Shown here: positions 1-6,760 of the stretch, piece by piece
Numbering within the stretch: position 1 is the first letter of the stretch
Layout: every line of letters starts with the position of its first letter
DNA from: SZAS-79 sp031376265
Lineage (GTDB): Bacteria > Pseudomonadota > Gammaproteobacteria > Burkholderiales > SG8-39
Length of the DNA stretch: 35,786 nucleotides
Assembly: GCA_031376265.1 (NCBI GenBank)
Contig: JANMDK010000213.1
Span: 1-35,786, forward strand
Reading direction: 5' to 3'
Position numbers and translations under genes: made by a program
Notes under the pieces: model-generated
What the model was told of the DNA's origin: nothing
Database searches by the model: none
What the model saw: only the letters and a program-made list of their open reading frames with translations

Positions 1-190
1 GTACGAGGAGATGGGCGCGAAGAGCCCGCACTTCAAGCGCATCTACGTCGACTGGAAGAAGTTCCGCGACGAGCAGTTCCTCTGGTTCCGCGTCGCCGAG
101 AACACCTACGACAACTACGCCTTCAACTCGAAGATCGGCCAGCCCGCGGCTGCAGCACCCGCAAAGGCGGCCGCCCCGGCGAAGAAGTAA
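1..190 (+). CDS. TRAP transporter solute-binding protein (DctP-like), C-terminal fragment
   Basis: The window opens inside a gene; reading starts in frame at base 2 and gives about 62 residues up to TAA at 188-190. The end YVDWKKFRDEQFLWFRVAE followed by YDNYAF is typical of the C-terminus of periplasmic DctP-family binding proteins that deliver organic acids to TRAP permeases. The protein finishes with a low-complexity Ala/Pro/Lys tail, which some betaproteobacterial members carry. The TRAP permease genes lie just downstream on the opposite strand, which supports the family call, although the convergent layout means they are not in one transcript. Most of the gene is outside the window, so ligand and signal peptide cannot be judged. 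Confidence 0.75.
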   Translation, partial: YEEMGAKSPHFKRIYVDWKKFRDEQFLWFRVAENTYDNYAFNSKIGQPAAAAPAKAAAPAKK

Positions 191-204
191 GGCTTTCCGG
201 GCAA

Positions 205-235
205 GAAAAAACCCCGCTTCGGCGGGGTTTTTTTT
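205..235. terminator. Bidirectional Rho-independent terminator
   Basis: A 6-bp GC stem, CCCCGC (212-217) and GCGGGG (222-227), encloses a TTCG tetraloop. It is flanked by an A-run at 205-211 and a T-run at 228-235, so it can terminate transcripts arriving from either side. It sits between the convergent binding-protein gene and the permease genes, exactly where a shared terminator is expected. Confidence 0.9.
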
Positions 236-263
236 CGTCCTGCGATTTCCGCGCGGGGCCGGG

Positions 264-1919
264 TTACTTCTTCTCCGGGGTGCTGAAATCGGGCGGCGCC
301 TCTTCCTCGGCGCCTTCCTTCTTGTCGTAGTCGGACGCAGGCACCTCGATCTTGATCTTGGTCGGGTCGACGTCGTTGCCCTTGTCGAGGAAAGCCGTCA
401 CCAGCCCCGGCCAGGCGATCACGATCGCGACCATGATGACCTGCAGCACCACCCAGGGAATCGCGCCCCAGTAGATCGCCGAGCTCTTGATTTCCTTCGG
501 CGCGATGCTGCGCAGGTAGAAGAGGGCGAACCCGAACGGCGGGTGCATGAAGGAGGTCTGCATGTTGACGCACAGCAGCACGCCGAACCAGATCAGGTCG
601 ATGCCGAGCTTGGCCGCCACCGGCGCGAGCAGCGGCACGATGATGAACGCGATCTCGAAGAAATCGAGGAAGAACGCGAGGAAGAACACGAACACGTTCA
701 CGAAGATCAGGAACCCGACCTTGCCGCCGGGCAGCCCCGACAGGAGGTGCTCGATCCACAGGTCGCCGTCCACCCCGCGGAACACCAGGGTGAAGATCGT
801 CGAGCCGATCAGGATGAAGATCACCATCGCGGTGATGCGCATGGTCGAGCGGGAGGCCTCCGCCAGCAGGCCGCGCAGCGTCGGGATCAGCACCGACTCC
901 AGCATCACCATCGCAAGGCCGGCATAGAACACGATGAACAGCGGCGTCTTGAACGTGGCGAGGAATCCGGTCGACGCGTCCAGGACTACCTGGGGCATCG
1001 CTTCCGGCATGAGCAGCAGGGCCTCCGGGACCGAGATCACCGTGATCGCCACCGCGCCTATCCAGAAAGCGATTTTCGCGCGCTTCGAGAACTCCGGCCG
1101 ATGCACCACGGCCAGCACGATCGCGCCGACGGTGCCCATCGCGCCGGCCTCGGTCGGCGTCGCCAGCCCGAGGAAGATCGTCCCCAGCACCAGGAAGATC
1201 AGCACCAGCGAAGGCACGATGCCCCAGAGGCACTTCTTCACCAGCGGCCAGCCGTGGAGCGTGAGCGATTCGCGCGGGATGCCCGGCACCCATTCCGGCT
1301 TCACGAAGCTGACGAGGAGCACGTAGGCGCTGAAGAGCAGCACCTGCACGACGCTCGGGCCCCAGGCGCCGGCGTACATGTCGCCCACCGAACGGCCAAG
1401 CACGTCGGCCAGCACGATCAGCACGAGCGAGGGCGGGATCAGCTGGGTGATCGTGCCCGAGGCCGCGATTACCCCGGTGGCGAACCGCTGGTCGTAGCCG
1501 TAGCGCATCATCACCGGTAGCGAGATGAGGCCCATCGCGATGACCGAAGCGGCCACCGTCCCGGTAATCGCGCCGAGGATCGCGCCGACCACGATCACCG
1601 CGTAGCCCAGGCCCCCGCGGACCGGGCCGAACAGCTGGCCTAGGCCATCCAGCAGGTCCTCCGCCAGGCCGCACCGCTCGAGGATCGCCCCCATGAGCGT
1701 GAAGAACGGGATCGCCAGCAGCGTGTCGTTCGAAAGGATGCCGTAGACCCGCTCCGGCAGCGCCTGCAGCAGGATGAAGTCGAAAAAGCCTAGGTGGATC
1801 GAGATGAAGCCGAAGAACAGGCCCACCGCCGCCAGCGAGAAAGTGACGGGGTACCCGATCAGCATGAACACCACGAGCCCCCCGAACATCAGGGGCGCCA
1901 TCAACTCGCGGGAGATCAT
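264..1919 (-). CDS. dctM: TRAP transporter large permease (DctM family)
   Basis: This 551-residue protein is the large, ion-coupled membrane subunit of a TRAP importer, which takes up carboxylates using a sodium or proton gradient and a periplasmic binding protein. It is almost wholly hydrophobic with many membrane segments. The conserved stretch GTITQLIPPS lies near residues 155-164 and a Gly/Ala-rich GAILGAITGTVAAS segment near 112-125. The start at 1919 is fixed by the small permease gene: its TGA overlaps this ATG as ATGA, a translational coupling signal. Longer upstream reading only runs antisense-like sequence. The protein ends in a charged, disordered tail of about 40 residues (from about 512) rich in Asp, Glu and Lys, longer than in the classic Rhodobacter DctM. 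Substrate cannot be predicted. Confidence 0.92.
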   Translation of the reverse strand: MISRELMAPLMFGGLVVFMLIGYPVTFSLAAVGLFFGFISIHLGFFDFILLQALPERVYGILSNDTLLAIPFFTLMGAILERCGLAEDLLDGLGQLFGPVRGGLGYAVIVVGAILGAITGTVAASVIAMGLISLPVMMRYGYDQRFATGVIAASGTITQLIPPSLVLIVLADVLGRSVGDMYAGAWGPSVVQVLLFSAYVLLVSFVKPEWVPGIPRESLTLHGWPLVKKCLWGIVPSLVLIFLVLGTIFLGLATPTEAGAMGTVGAIVLAVVHRPEFSKRAKIAFWIGAVAITVISVPEALLLMPEAMPQVVLDASTGFLATFKTPLFIVFYAGLAMVMLESVLIPTLRGLLAEASRSTMRITAMVIFILIGSTIFTLVFRGVDGDLWIEHLLSGLPGGKVGFLIFVNVFVFFLAFFLDFFEIAFIIVPLLAPVAAKLGIDLIWFGVLLCVNMQTSFMHPPFGFALFYLRSIAPKEIKSSAIYWGAIPWVVLQVIMVAIVIAWPGLVTAFLDKGNDVDPTKIKIEVPASDYDKKEGAEEEAPPDFSTPEKK

Positions 1920-2455
1920 TGCAGCGGCCTTTCGTAGTGCAGGTTGGCTTTCATGTGCCCGGTGAGCATCGCCCAGCGCTTGATCAGCTCGGAAAAGCCC
2001 TGCAGGCTCAGCAGCGCGAATCCCAGCGGGATGAAGATCTTCACCGGCCAGCGGGTGAGGCCGCCGGCGTTGGTCGAGACCTCGTTCTCCACCCACGAGT
2101 TGTGGAAGATCGGCCATGACAGGTACGCCATGATCAGCGTGGCCGGCAGCAGGAAGAAGATCGCGCCGAAGATGTCCACGCCGATCTGCCTGCGCGTGTT
2201 GAGGTTGCTGAAGACGATGTCGACGCGCACGTGCTCGTTCTTCTTCAGCGTGTACGAGGTGCCGAGCATCACCATCCCGGCGAACATGTACCACTGGATC
2301 TCGAGCCAGGCGTTGGAGCTCGCGCCGAAGGCATAGCGGGAGAAAGCGTTGCCGGCGCTGATGAGGCAAGAGAGCATCACCAGCCAGTTGGCGATGTAGC
2401 TCAGGCGCTCGTTCATCGCGTCGATCACCCTGGAAAGGGCGAGCAAGGACTTCAT
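1916..2455 (-). CDS. dctQ: TRAP transporter small permease (DctQ family)
   Basis: This 179-residue protein is the small membrane subunit of the TRAP importer and partners the large permease encoded immediately downstream. Four hydrophobic segments are visible, including NWLVMLSCLISAGNAFSRY near residues 23-41, followed by the family-typical W-E-I-Q-W-Y block. The start at 2455 is preceded on the minus strand by GGAGGAGACGCA, a strong ribosome binding site. Its TGA at 1916-1918 overlaps the ATG of the large permease. The pair form one minus-strand transcription unit that ends at the terminator near 205-235. Confidence 0.92.
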   Translation of the reverse strand: MKSLLALSRVIDAMNERLSYIANWLVMLSCLISAGNAFSRYAFGASSNAWLEIQWYMFAGMVMLGTSYTLKKNEHVRVDIVFSNLNTRRQIGVDIFGAIFFLLPATLIMAYLSWPIFHNSWVENEVSTNAGGLTRWPVKIFIPLGFALLSLQGFSELIKRWAMLTGHMKANLHYERPLQ

Positions 2456-2678
2456 TGCGTCTCCTCCTTTGCTTCGAACCTCGGACCGGTTCGCCCGGCC
2501 TCATCCTTGTCCGGGCATGGATCCCGCAGCCCGCCCGGATTCTCTACGATTGGGCAGGTTCGGGCAATCGCGCCAATCCTTGCGGCAGGCTTAAGGAGGA
2601 AAACGGGGAACCGCGCCAATTCCGGGCCCCGTATCTAGGCCCACGTTCGAGGCCCACGTCATCTGCGATACTCGCGGC

Positions 2679-3830
2679 ATGAGCGCATTCGACTTCGATT
2701 CCCCCGTCGACCGGAGCGGGACCCACAGTTCCCGCTGGGAAAAATACGCCGGCCGGGACGTCATCCCTCTCTGGGTGGCCGACACCGACTACCGCGCGCC
2801 GCCGCCGGTCATCGAGGCGCTGCGCCGACGCGTCGAGCACGGCGTCTTCGGCTACACGACCCCGCCGCCGGAGCTGCGCGAGCTCATCGTCGCGCGCATG
2901 CAGCGGCTGTACGGCTGGAAGAACTCTCCGGACTGGATCGTCTACGTGCCGGGCGTCGTTTCGGCCCTCTATATGGCGGCCAACCGTCTGACGGGCGAGG
3001 CAGACCATTTGCTCTCGCCGGCGCCGGTGTACTACCACCTCTTCCGCGCCGCCCAGTACGCGCCGCGCAAGTGGACCGATGTGCCCATGGTGCTGCGCGC
3101 CGGGCGCTGGGTGTGGGACGAGCAGGCCCTGGCGGCCGCGGTCCGCCCGAACTCGAAAATGCTCATGCTCTGCAATCCCCACAACCCCGGCGGCACGGTC
3201 TTCACGCGCGAAGAGCTCGGGCGGCTGGCCGCCTTTGCCGAAAAGCACGACCTGCTCATCGTTTCGGACGAGATCCACTGCGACCTGCTGCTCGACAAAG
3301 GCAAGCCGCATGTGCCGATCGCGAGCCTCTCGCCGCAGGTCTCGCGCCGCACGGTCACGCTCATGGCGCCCTCGAAGACCTTCAACATCGCGGGCATCGG
3401 CCTGGCGTTTGCAATCATTGAAGACAAGACCCTGCGCGACGCCTTCTCGTTCGACCTGAAGAAATCGGTCCACGACGCCTCGCTCATGGGCTACGAAGCC
3501 ACGGTGGCCGCCTATCGCGAGGGCGAGCCATGGCTGCAGGCCCAGCTCGACTACCTGCGCGGCAACCGCGATTTCGTCGAGAAGATCGTCGCGAAGCTGC
3601 CCGGCGTGGAGACCGCGCACCTCGAGTCGACGTACCTCTCGTGGATCGACTGCTCCGGTTTGGGCGTGGCCGATCCGCACGCGCTGTTCCTCGAGCACGG
3701 GTTGGGCTTGTCCCCGGGCGCGGATTTCGGCGCGAAGCAATTCGTGCGGCTCAATTTCGGCACCCAGCGCAAGGTGCTGGAGCGCGCGATGGAGCGCTTC
3801 GCGAAAGCGGTGGCCGCGGCTAGGAAGTAG
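2679..3830 (+). CDS. MalY/PatB-type PLP-dependent aminotransferase or C-S lyase
   Basis: This is a 383-residue fold type I PLP enzyme of the MalY/PatB branch of class I/II aminotransferases. Members usually cleave cystathionine or other cysteine conjugates to pyruvate, ammonia and a thiol; some are transaminases. The N-terminal block IPLWVADTDYRAPPPV (about 29-44) is diagnostic of this branch. PLP contacts visible are CNPHNPGG (165-172), SDEIHCDL with Asp197, and the Schiff-base lysine Lys233 in APSKTFNIAG. Length is normal for the family. It stands alone, divergent from the TRAP operon across about 220 bases in which I see no other feature. Its last 11 bases overlap the 3' end of the convergent ChaC-like gene. 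Confidence 0.88.
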   Translation: MSAFDFDSPVDRSGTHSSRWEKYAGRDVIPLWVADTDYRAPPPVIEALRRRVEHGVFGYTTPPPELRELIVARMQRLYGWKNSPDWIVYVPGVVSALYMAANRLTGEADHLLSPAPVYYHLFRAAQYAPRKWTDVPMVLRAGRWVWDEQALAAAVRPNSKMLMLCNPHNPGGTVFTREELGRLAAFAEKHDLLIVSDEIHCDLLLDKGKPHVPIASLSPQVSRRTVTLMAPSKTFNIAGIGLAFAIIEDKTLRDAFSFDLKKSVHDASLMGYEATVAAYREGEPWLQAQLDYLRGNRDFVEKIVAKLPGVETAHLESTYLSWIDCSGLGVADPHALFLEHGLGLSPGADFGAKQFVRLNFGTQRKVLERAMERFAKAVAAARK

Positions 3831-4413
3831 GGCGGCAGAGCTTGCGGGCCGCGTCCAGCACCTCGTGCAGGTGGCCTTCCGGCACGCCGATCTCGTCCAT
3901 GTGCGCCACCGTATTGGCCAGGTAGTCGAGGTTCTGCCCGCGCACGCCACAGCCCTGCGCGACCATTTTTGCCGTGTCGGAAACGCTGAGGCGGCCCGCG
4001 AACTGGCGATGCTTCGAGTCGGCGACGAAGGCGACGGCGTTGACCGAATGCTGCCCGAGCCGCACCGGCAGGAACCGCGCCTCGTAGACACCGTTGCTCA
4101 TTTCGCGCTGCCAGAGCATTTCAAGCGTGCGGCGGACCGTGCGCCGGCCGATGCGAAAGGCCACGCCCCAGCACGAGCCGCCGGGACACAGGCCCATCAC
4201 CAGCCCGGGCCTCTCCGGCGTGCCGCGGTAGCTGTGCGAGTAGATGCAAAGCGAGCGGTGAAAGCCGTGCAACTGGCCGTGGCGGCGCTCGGCGAAGCGG
4301 AACTCCGGCGACCACATCAGCGAGCCGTAGCCGAACACCCACAAATCCCCGGCCGGCAAATGGCGCAGGAACAGGTCGAGCGATTTACGCAAGCTTGGTT
4401 CGAGCTGGATCAT
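3820..4413 (-). CDS. chaC: ChaC-type gamma-glutamylcyclotransferase
   Basis: This 197-residue cytosolic enzyme belongs to the ChaC family, which degrades glutathione to 5-oxoproline and cysteinylglycine. The signature substrate loop YGSL is at residues 29-32 within WVFGYGSLMW, and the catalytic glutamate is Glu111 in VYEARF. The family-typical ending about LDYLANTV, with a following Glu-rich helix, is also present. The start at 4413 gives the usual family length. The gene converges on the MalY-like gene and overlaps it by 11 bases, so both encode protein on the shared bases 3820-3830. A link with the neighbouring possible cysteine-conjugate lyase in thiol turnover is plausible but only contextual. 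Confidence 0.88.
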   Translation of the reverse strand: MIQLEPSLRKSLDLFLRHLPAGDLWVFGYGSLMWSPEFRFAERRHGQLHGFHRSLCIYSHSYRGTPERPGLVMGLCPGGSCWGVAFRIGRRTVRRTLEMLWQREMSNGVYEARFLPVRLGQHSVNAVAFVADSKHRQFAGRLSVSDTAKMVAQGCGVRGQNLDYLANTVAHMDEIGVPEGHLHEVLDAARKLCRPTS

Positions 4414-4480
4414 CGACGGCGATTATAGGATCGCGGCGCACGCCTCGGAACGCGCTGGCCTGCACTAGAATCCGCATTCC

Positions 4481-4502
4481 ATGAGCCGAACATGAGCCGA
4501 AC
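4481..4502 (+). repeat. 11-bp tandem duplication of a start region (mini-ORF MSRT)
   Basis: ATGAGCCGAAC occurs twice in direct tandem (4481-4491 and 4492-4502). The second copy starts the oxidoreductase gene. The first copy reads M-S-R-T and stops at TGA 4493-4495, which overlaps the real ATG at 4492 as ATGA. It looks like a replication-slippage duplication that has created a four-residue upstream ORF. Confidence 0.85.
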
Positions 4503-5571
4503 CCGCCGCCCCCTGATCGTTGGCCGTTTCCTGCGCGAGGAGGTCGCCCTCGCTTCGCGCAACAGCGGCATGCCGCTCGAGGCGCTGCGTTACGACGTCA
4601 CGCCGGCCGGCCTGCATTACCTGCTGATCCACTTCGACATCCCCGCGGCCGAGCCCGGCTGGACGCTGTCGATCGGCGGAAAACTCGGCAGGCCGCGCAC
4701 GCTGACGGTCGACGAGATCCGCGCGATGCCCTCGAAGACGCTTCGAGTCACGCTCGAATGCGCCGGCAACGGCCGCGGGCAGTTGTCCCCCCGCTATGCT
4801 TCGATGCCGTGGCTGGAGGAGGGCGTCTCGACCGCGGAGTGGACCGGCACGCCGCTCGCGCCGCTGCTCGAGGCAGCGGGCATCGACGCGAGCGCGAAAG
4901 AAATCATCTTCAGCGGCACCGACCGCGGCGTGGACCGCGGCGTCGACCACGACTACGCGCGCAGCCTCAGCGTCGCCGAGGCCATGCGCCCCGACGTGCT
5001 GCTGGTGCATTCGATGAACGGCCAGCCGCTCCTCCCCCAGCATGGCGCGCCGCTGCGCCTCGTCGTGCCCGGCTGGTACGGCATGGCGAGCGTGAAATGG
5101 CTCGCGATGATCGAAGCCACGGACGTCCCGTTCGACGGCGTGCAGCAGGTCGGCAGCTACCACTTCCGCTCGCAGGTGGGCGAAACGGGCGAGCCGTGCA
5201 CCCACATCCGCGTGAACTCGCTCATGGCGCCGCCCGGCATCCCGGACTTTTTTACCCGCAAGCGAATCGTCCAGCCGGGTGCCGTTCGCCTGATCGGGCG
5301 CGCATGGTCGGGCAATGGCGTGCCCATCGAGCGCGTCGAGGTTTCGGTCGACGGCAAATGGCGCGATGCGAAGCTCGATGCGCAAGCCGGCCCGTGGGCG
5401 TGGCGCGGGTGGTCATGCGACTGGCAGGCCACCGCAGGCGAGCACGAGCTCGCCTGCCGGGCCACGGATGCGCAGGGCAACGTGCAGCCCGTAGAGCCGG
5501 TGTACGACGTGACCGGCTTCGGCAACAACTCGGTGCAGCGCGTCGAAGTGACCGTCGGCGAAGCCCGATAG
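4492..5571 (+). CDS. Sulfite-oxidase-fold molybdopterin-dependent oxidoreductase
   Basis: This 359-residue protein has the sulfite oxidase fold: a Moco-binding domain (about residues 30-225) followed by an Ig-like dimerisation domain (about 240-355). The molybdenum-ligating cysteine is Cys90 in the motif LECAGNGR, and the cofactor-binding block PLRLVVPGWYGMASVKWL is seen near residues 185-205. No signal peptide or haem-binding domain is present, so it is predicted to be cytosolic and needs an outside electron acceptor. Family members oxidise sulfite or other small substrates, and many are uncharacterised. It heads a co-directional cluster that includes a second molybdoenzyme. The start at 4492 follows an out-of-frame duplicate ATG at 4481. 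No strong Shine-Dalgarno is visible. Confidence 0.87.
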   Translation: MSRTRRPLIVGRFLREEVALASRNSGMPLEALRYDVTPAGLHYLLIHFDIPAAEPGWTLSIGGKLGRPRTLTVDEIRAMPSKTLRVTLECAGNGRGQLSPRYASMPWLEEGVSTAEWTGTPLAPLLEAAGIDASAKEIIFSGTDRGVDRGVDHDYARSLSVAEAMRPDVLLVHSMNGQPLLPQHGAPLRLVVPGWYGMASVKWLAMIEATDVPFDGVQQVGSYHFRSQVGETGEPCTHIRVNSLMAPPGIPDFFTRKRIVQPGAVRLIGRAWSGNGVPIERVEVSVDGKWRDAKLDAQAGPWAWRGWSCDWQATAGEHELACRATDAQGNVQPVEPVYDVTGFGNNSVQRVEVTVGEAR

Positions 5572-5608
5572 AATCCCAGCCGGCAAAACGAAAGGAACAA
5601 GCGCGCGA

Positions 5609-6148
5609 ATGAAACCAGCAAACTCCATCGACTGGCCGCTCGGGCTGCACAAGGTGCTCGCGGAAACCGGCGTTCGCCAGGTCGCCTACGTGCCGGACGC
5701 CGGCCACAAGCGCCTCATCGAGCTCTGCCAGGCGGATAAATCGATGCGCGCGGTGGTCCTCACCACCGAAGAAGAAGGCCTCGGCCTCGTCATGGGCGCA
5801 TGGCTCGGCGGCGAGAAAAGCGCGGTGCTGATGCAATCGAGCGGCGTCGGCAACATCATCAACACGCTCGGCACCATCAAGGAATGCCGCTTCCCGCTGC
5901 TCATGCTGGTCACGATGCGCGGCGACGAAGGCGAGTTCAATCCCTGGCAGGTGCCGATGGGCCAGGCCACGCCCTCGGTGCTCGAGGCGATGGGCGTCGT
6001 GGTCCGCAGGATCAACACGGCAGAAGAGGCCGAACCGGTCGCCAGCGCTGCAGCGCGCCTCGCCTACAACAGTTATGCCGCGGTGGCGGTGCTGATCTCG
6101 CAGCGCCTCATCGGCATCAAGAGCTTCCAGGACCAGACCGACCGGTAA
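5609..6148 (+). CDS. TPP-dependent decarboxylase, alpha (PYR-domain) subunit, ComD-like
   Basis: This 179-residue protein matches the pyrimidine-binding half of split TPP decarboxylases of the sulfopyruvate/phosphonopyruvate decarboxylase type. The activating glutamate lies in TTEEEGLGLVMGAWLGG (Glu54-56), and the block QSSGVGNIINTLGT is characteristic of this group. It works only with the PP-domain subunit encoded next (gap of 5 bases). It is preceded by an AAGGAA-like ribosome binding site around 5592-5596. In known homologues the pair decarboxylates sulfopyruvate or phosphonopyruvate. Here the neighbouring sulfite-oxidase-fold gene makes a sulfonate substrate tempting, but the rest of the operon points to CoA-linked organic acid catabolism, so the substrate is open. 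Confidence 0.82.
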   Translation: MKPANSIDWPLGLHKVLAETGVRQVAYVPDAGHKRLIELCQADKSMRAVVLTTEEEGLGLVMGAWLGGEKSAVLMQSSGVGNIINTLGTIKECRFPLLMLVTMRGDEGEFNPWQVPMGQATPSVLEAMGVVVRRINTAEEAEPVASAAARLAYNSYAAVAVLISQRLIGIKSFQDQTDR

Positions 6149-6153
6149 ATGCG

Positions 6154-6744
6154 ATGACAGCCACCTTGCACAGACGTGACGTAGTCAACGCGCTGCTGGC
6201 GGATCGCGGCGACCTCCTTGTCGTGGCCGGGCTCGGCTCGACGGCGTGGGACATTACCGCCGCGGGCGACCACGACCTCAATTTCCCGCTCTGGGGCGCG
6301 ATGGGCAGCTCGGTGATGATCGGCCTGGGCATCGCGCTGGCCAAGCCCAAGAGCCGCGTGCTCGTGGTGACCGGCGACGGCGAGATGCTCATGGGCATGG
6401 GGTCGCTGGCGACCGTCGGCGTGCAGAAGCCCGCCAACCTGTCCGTGGTCGTCATCGACAACGAGCGCTACGGCGAAACCGGCATGCAGGCCACGCATAC
6501 GGCGAGCGGCATCGACCTCGCCCAGGTCGCCAGGGGCTGCGGTTTCGCGCAGCCGCGATCGGTCACCGACCGCAAGGGCGTCGAAGGCCTGCATCGCATG
6601 GTGCATGGCGAGGCCGGCCCCAACTTCGCGCAGGTCAAGGTGCTCGCAGAAAAGATCCCGCTGGTGCTGCCGCCGCGCGAGGGCGCATTGCTCAAGGCGC
6701 GGTTCCGCCGCGCGCTGAACGGTCCGGCCGCCGACGCGCAGTGA
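6154..6744 (+). CDS. TPP-dependent decarboxylase, beta (PP-domain) subunit, ComE-like
   Basis: This 196-residue protein is the diphosphate-binding half of the split TPP enzyme. The cofactor motif starts with GDG at residues 74-76 and ends at Asn103 in VVVIDNERYGETG. FPLWGAMGSS is the usual lead-in to the domain. The start at 6154 is the first in-frame ATG after the alpha-subunit stop and gives a sensible N-terminus. Reading further upstream in this frame only antiparallels the alpha gene. With the alpha subunit it should form an alpha-beta heteromer in the cytosol. The stop at 6742-6744 is 16 bases before the GTG of the Mo-hydroxylase gene, consistent with one operon. Confidence 0.85.
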   Translation: MTATLHRRDVVNALLADRGDLLVVAGLGSTAWDITAAGDHDLNFPLWGAMGSSVMIGLGIALAKPKSRVLVVTGDGEMLMGMGSLATVGVQKPANLSVVVIDNERYGETGMQATHTASGIDLAQVARGCGFAQPRSVTDRKGVEGLHRMVHGEAGPNFAQVKVLAEKIPLVLPPREGALLKARFRRALNGPAADAQ

Positions 6745-6760
6745 CCAAGGGTTGGCGGAG

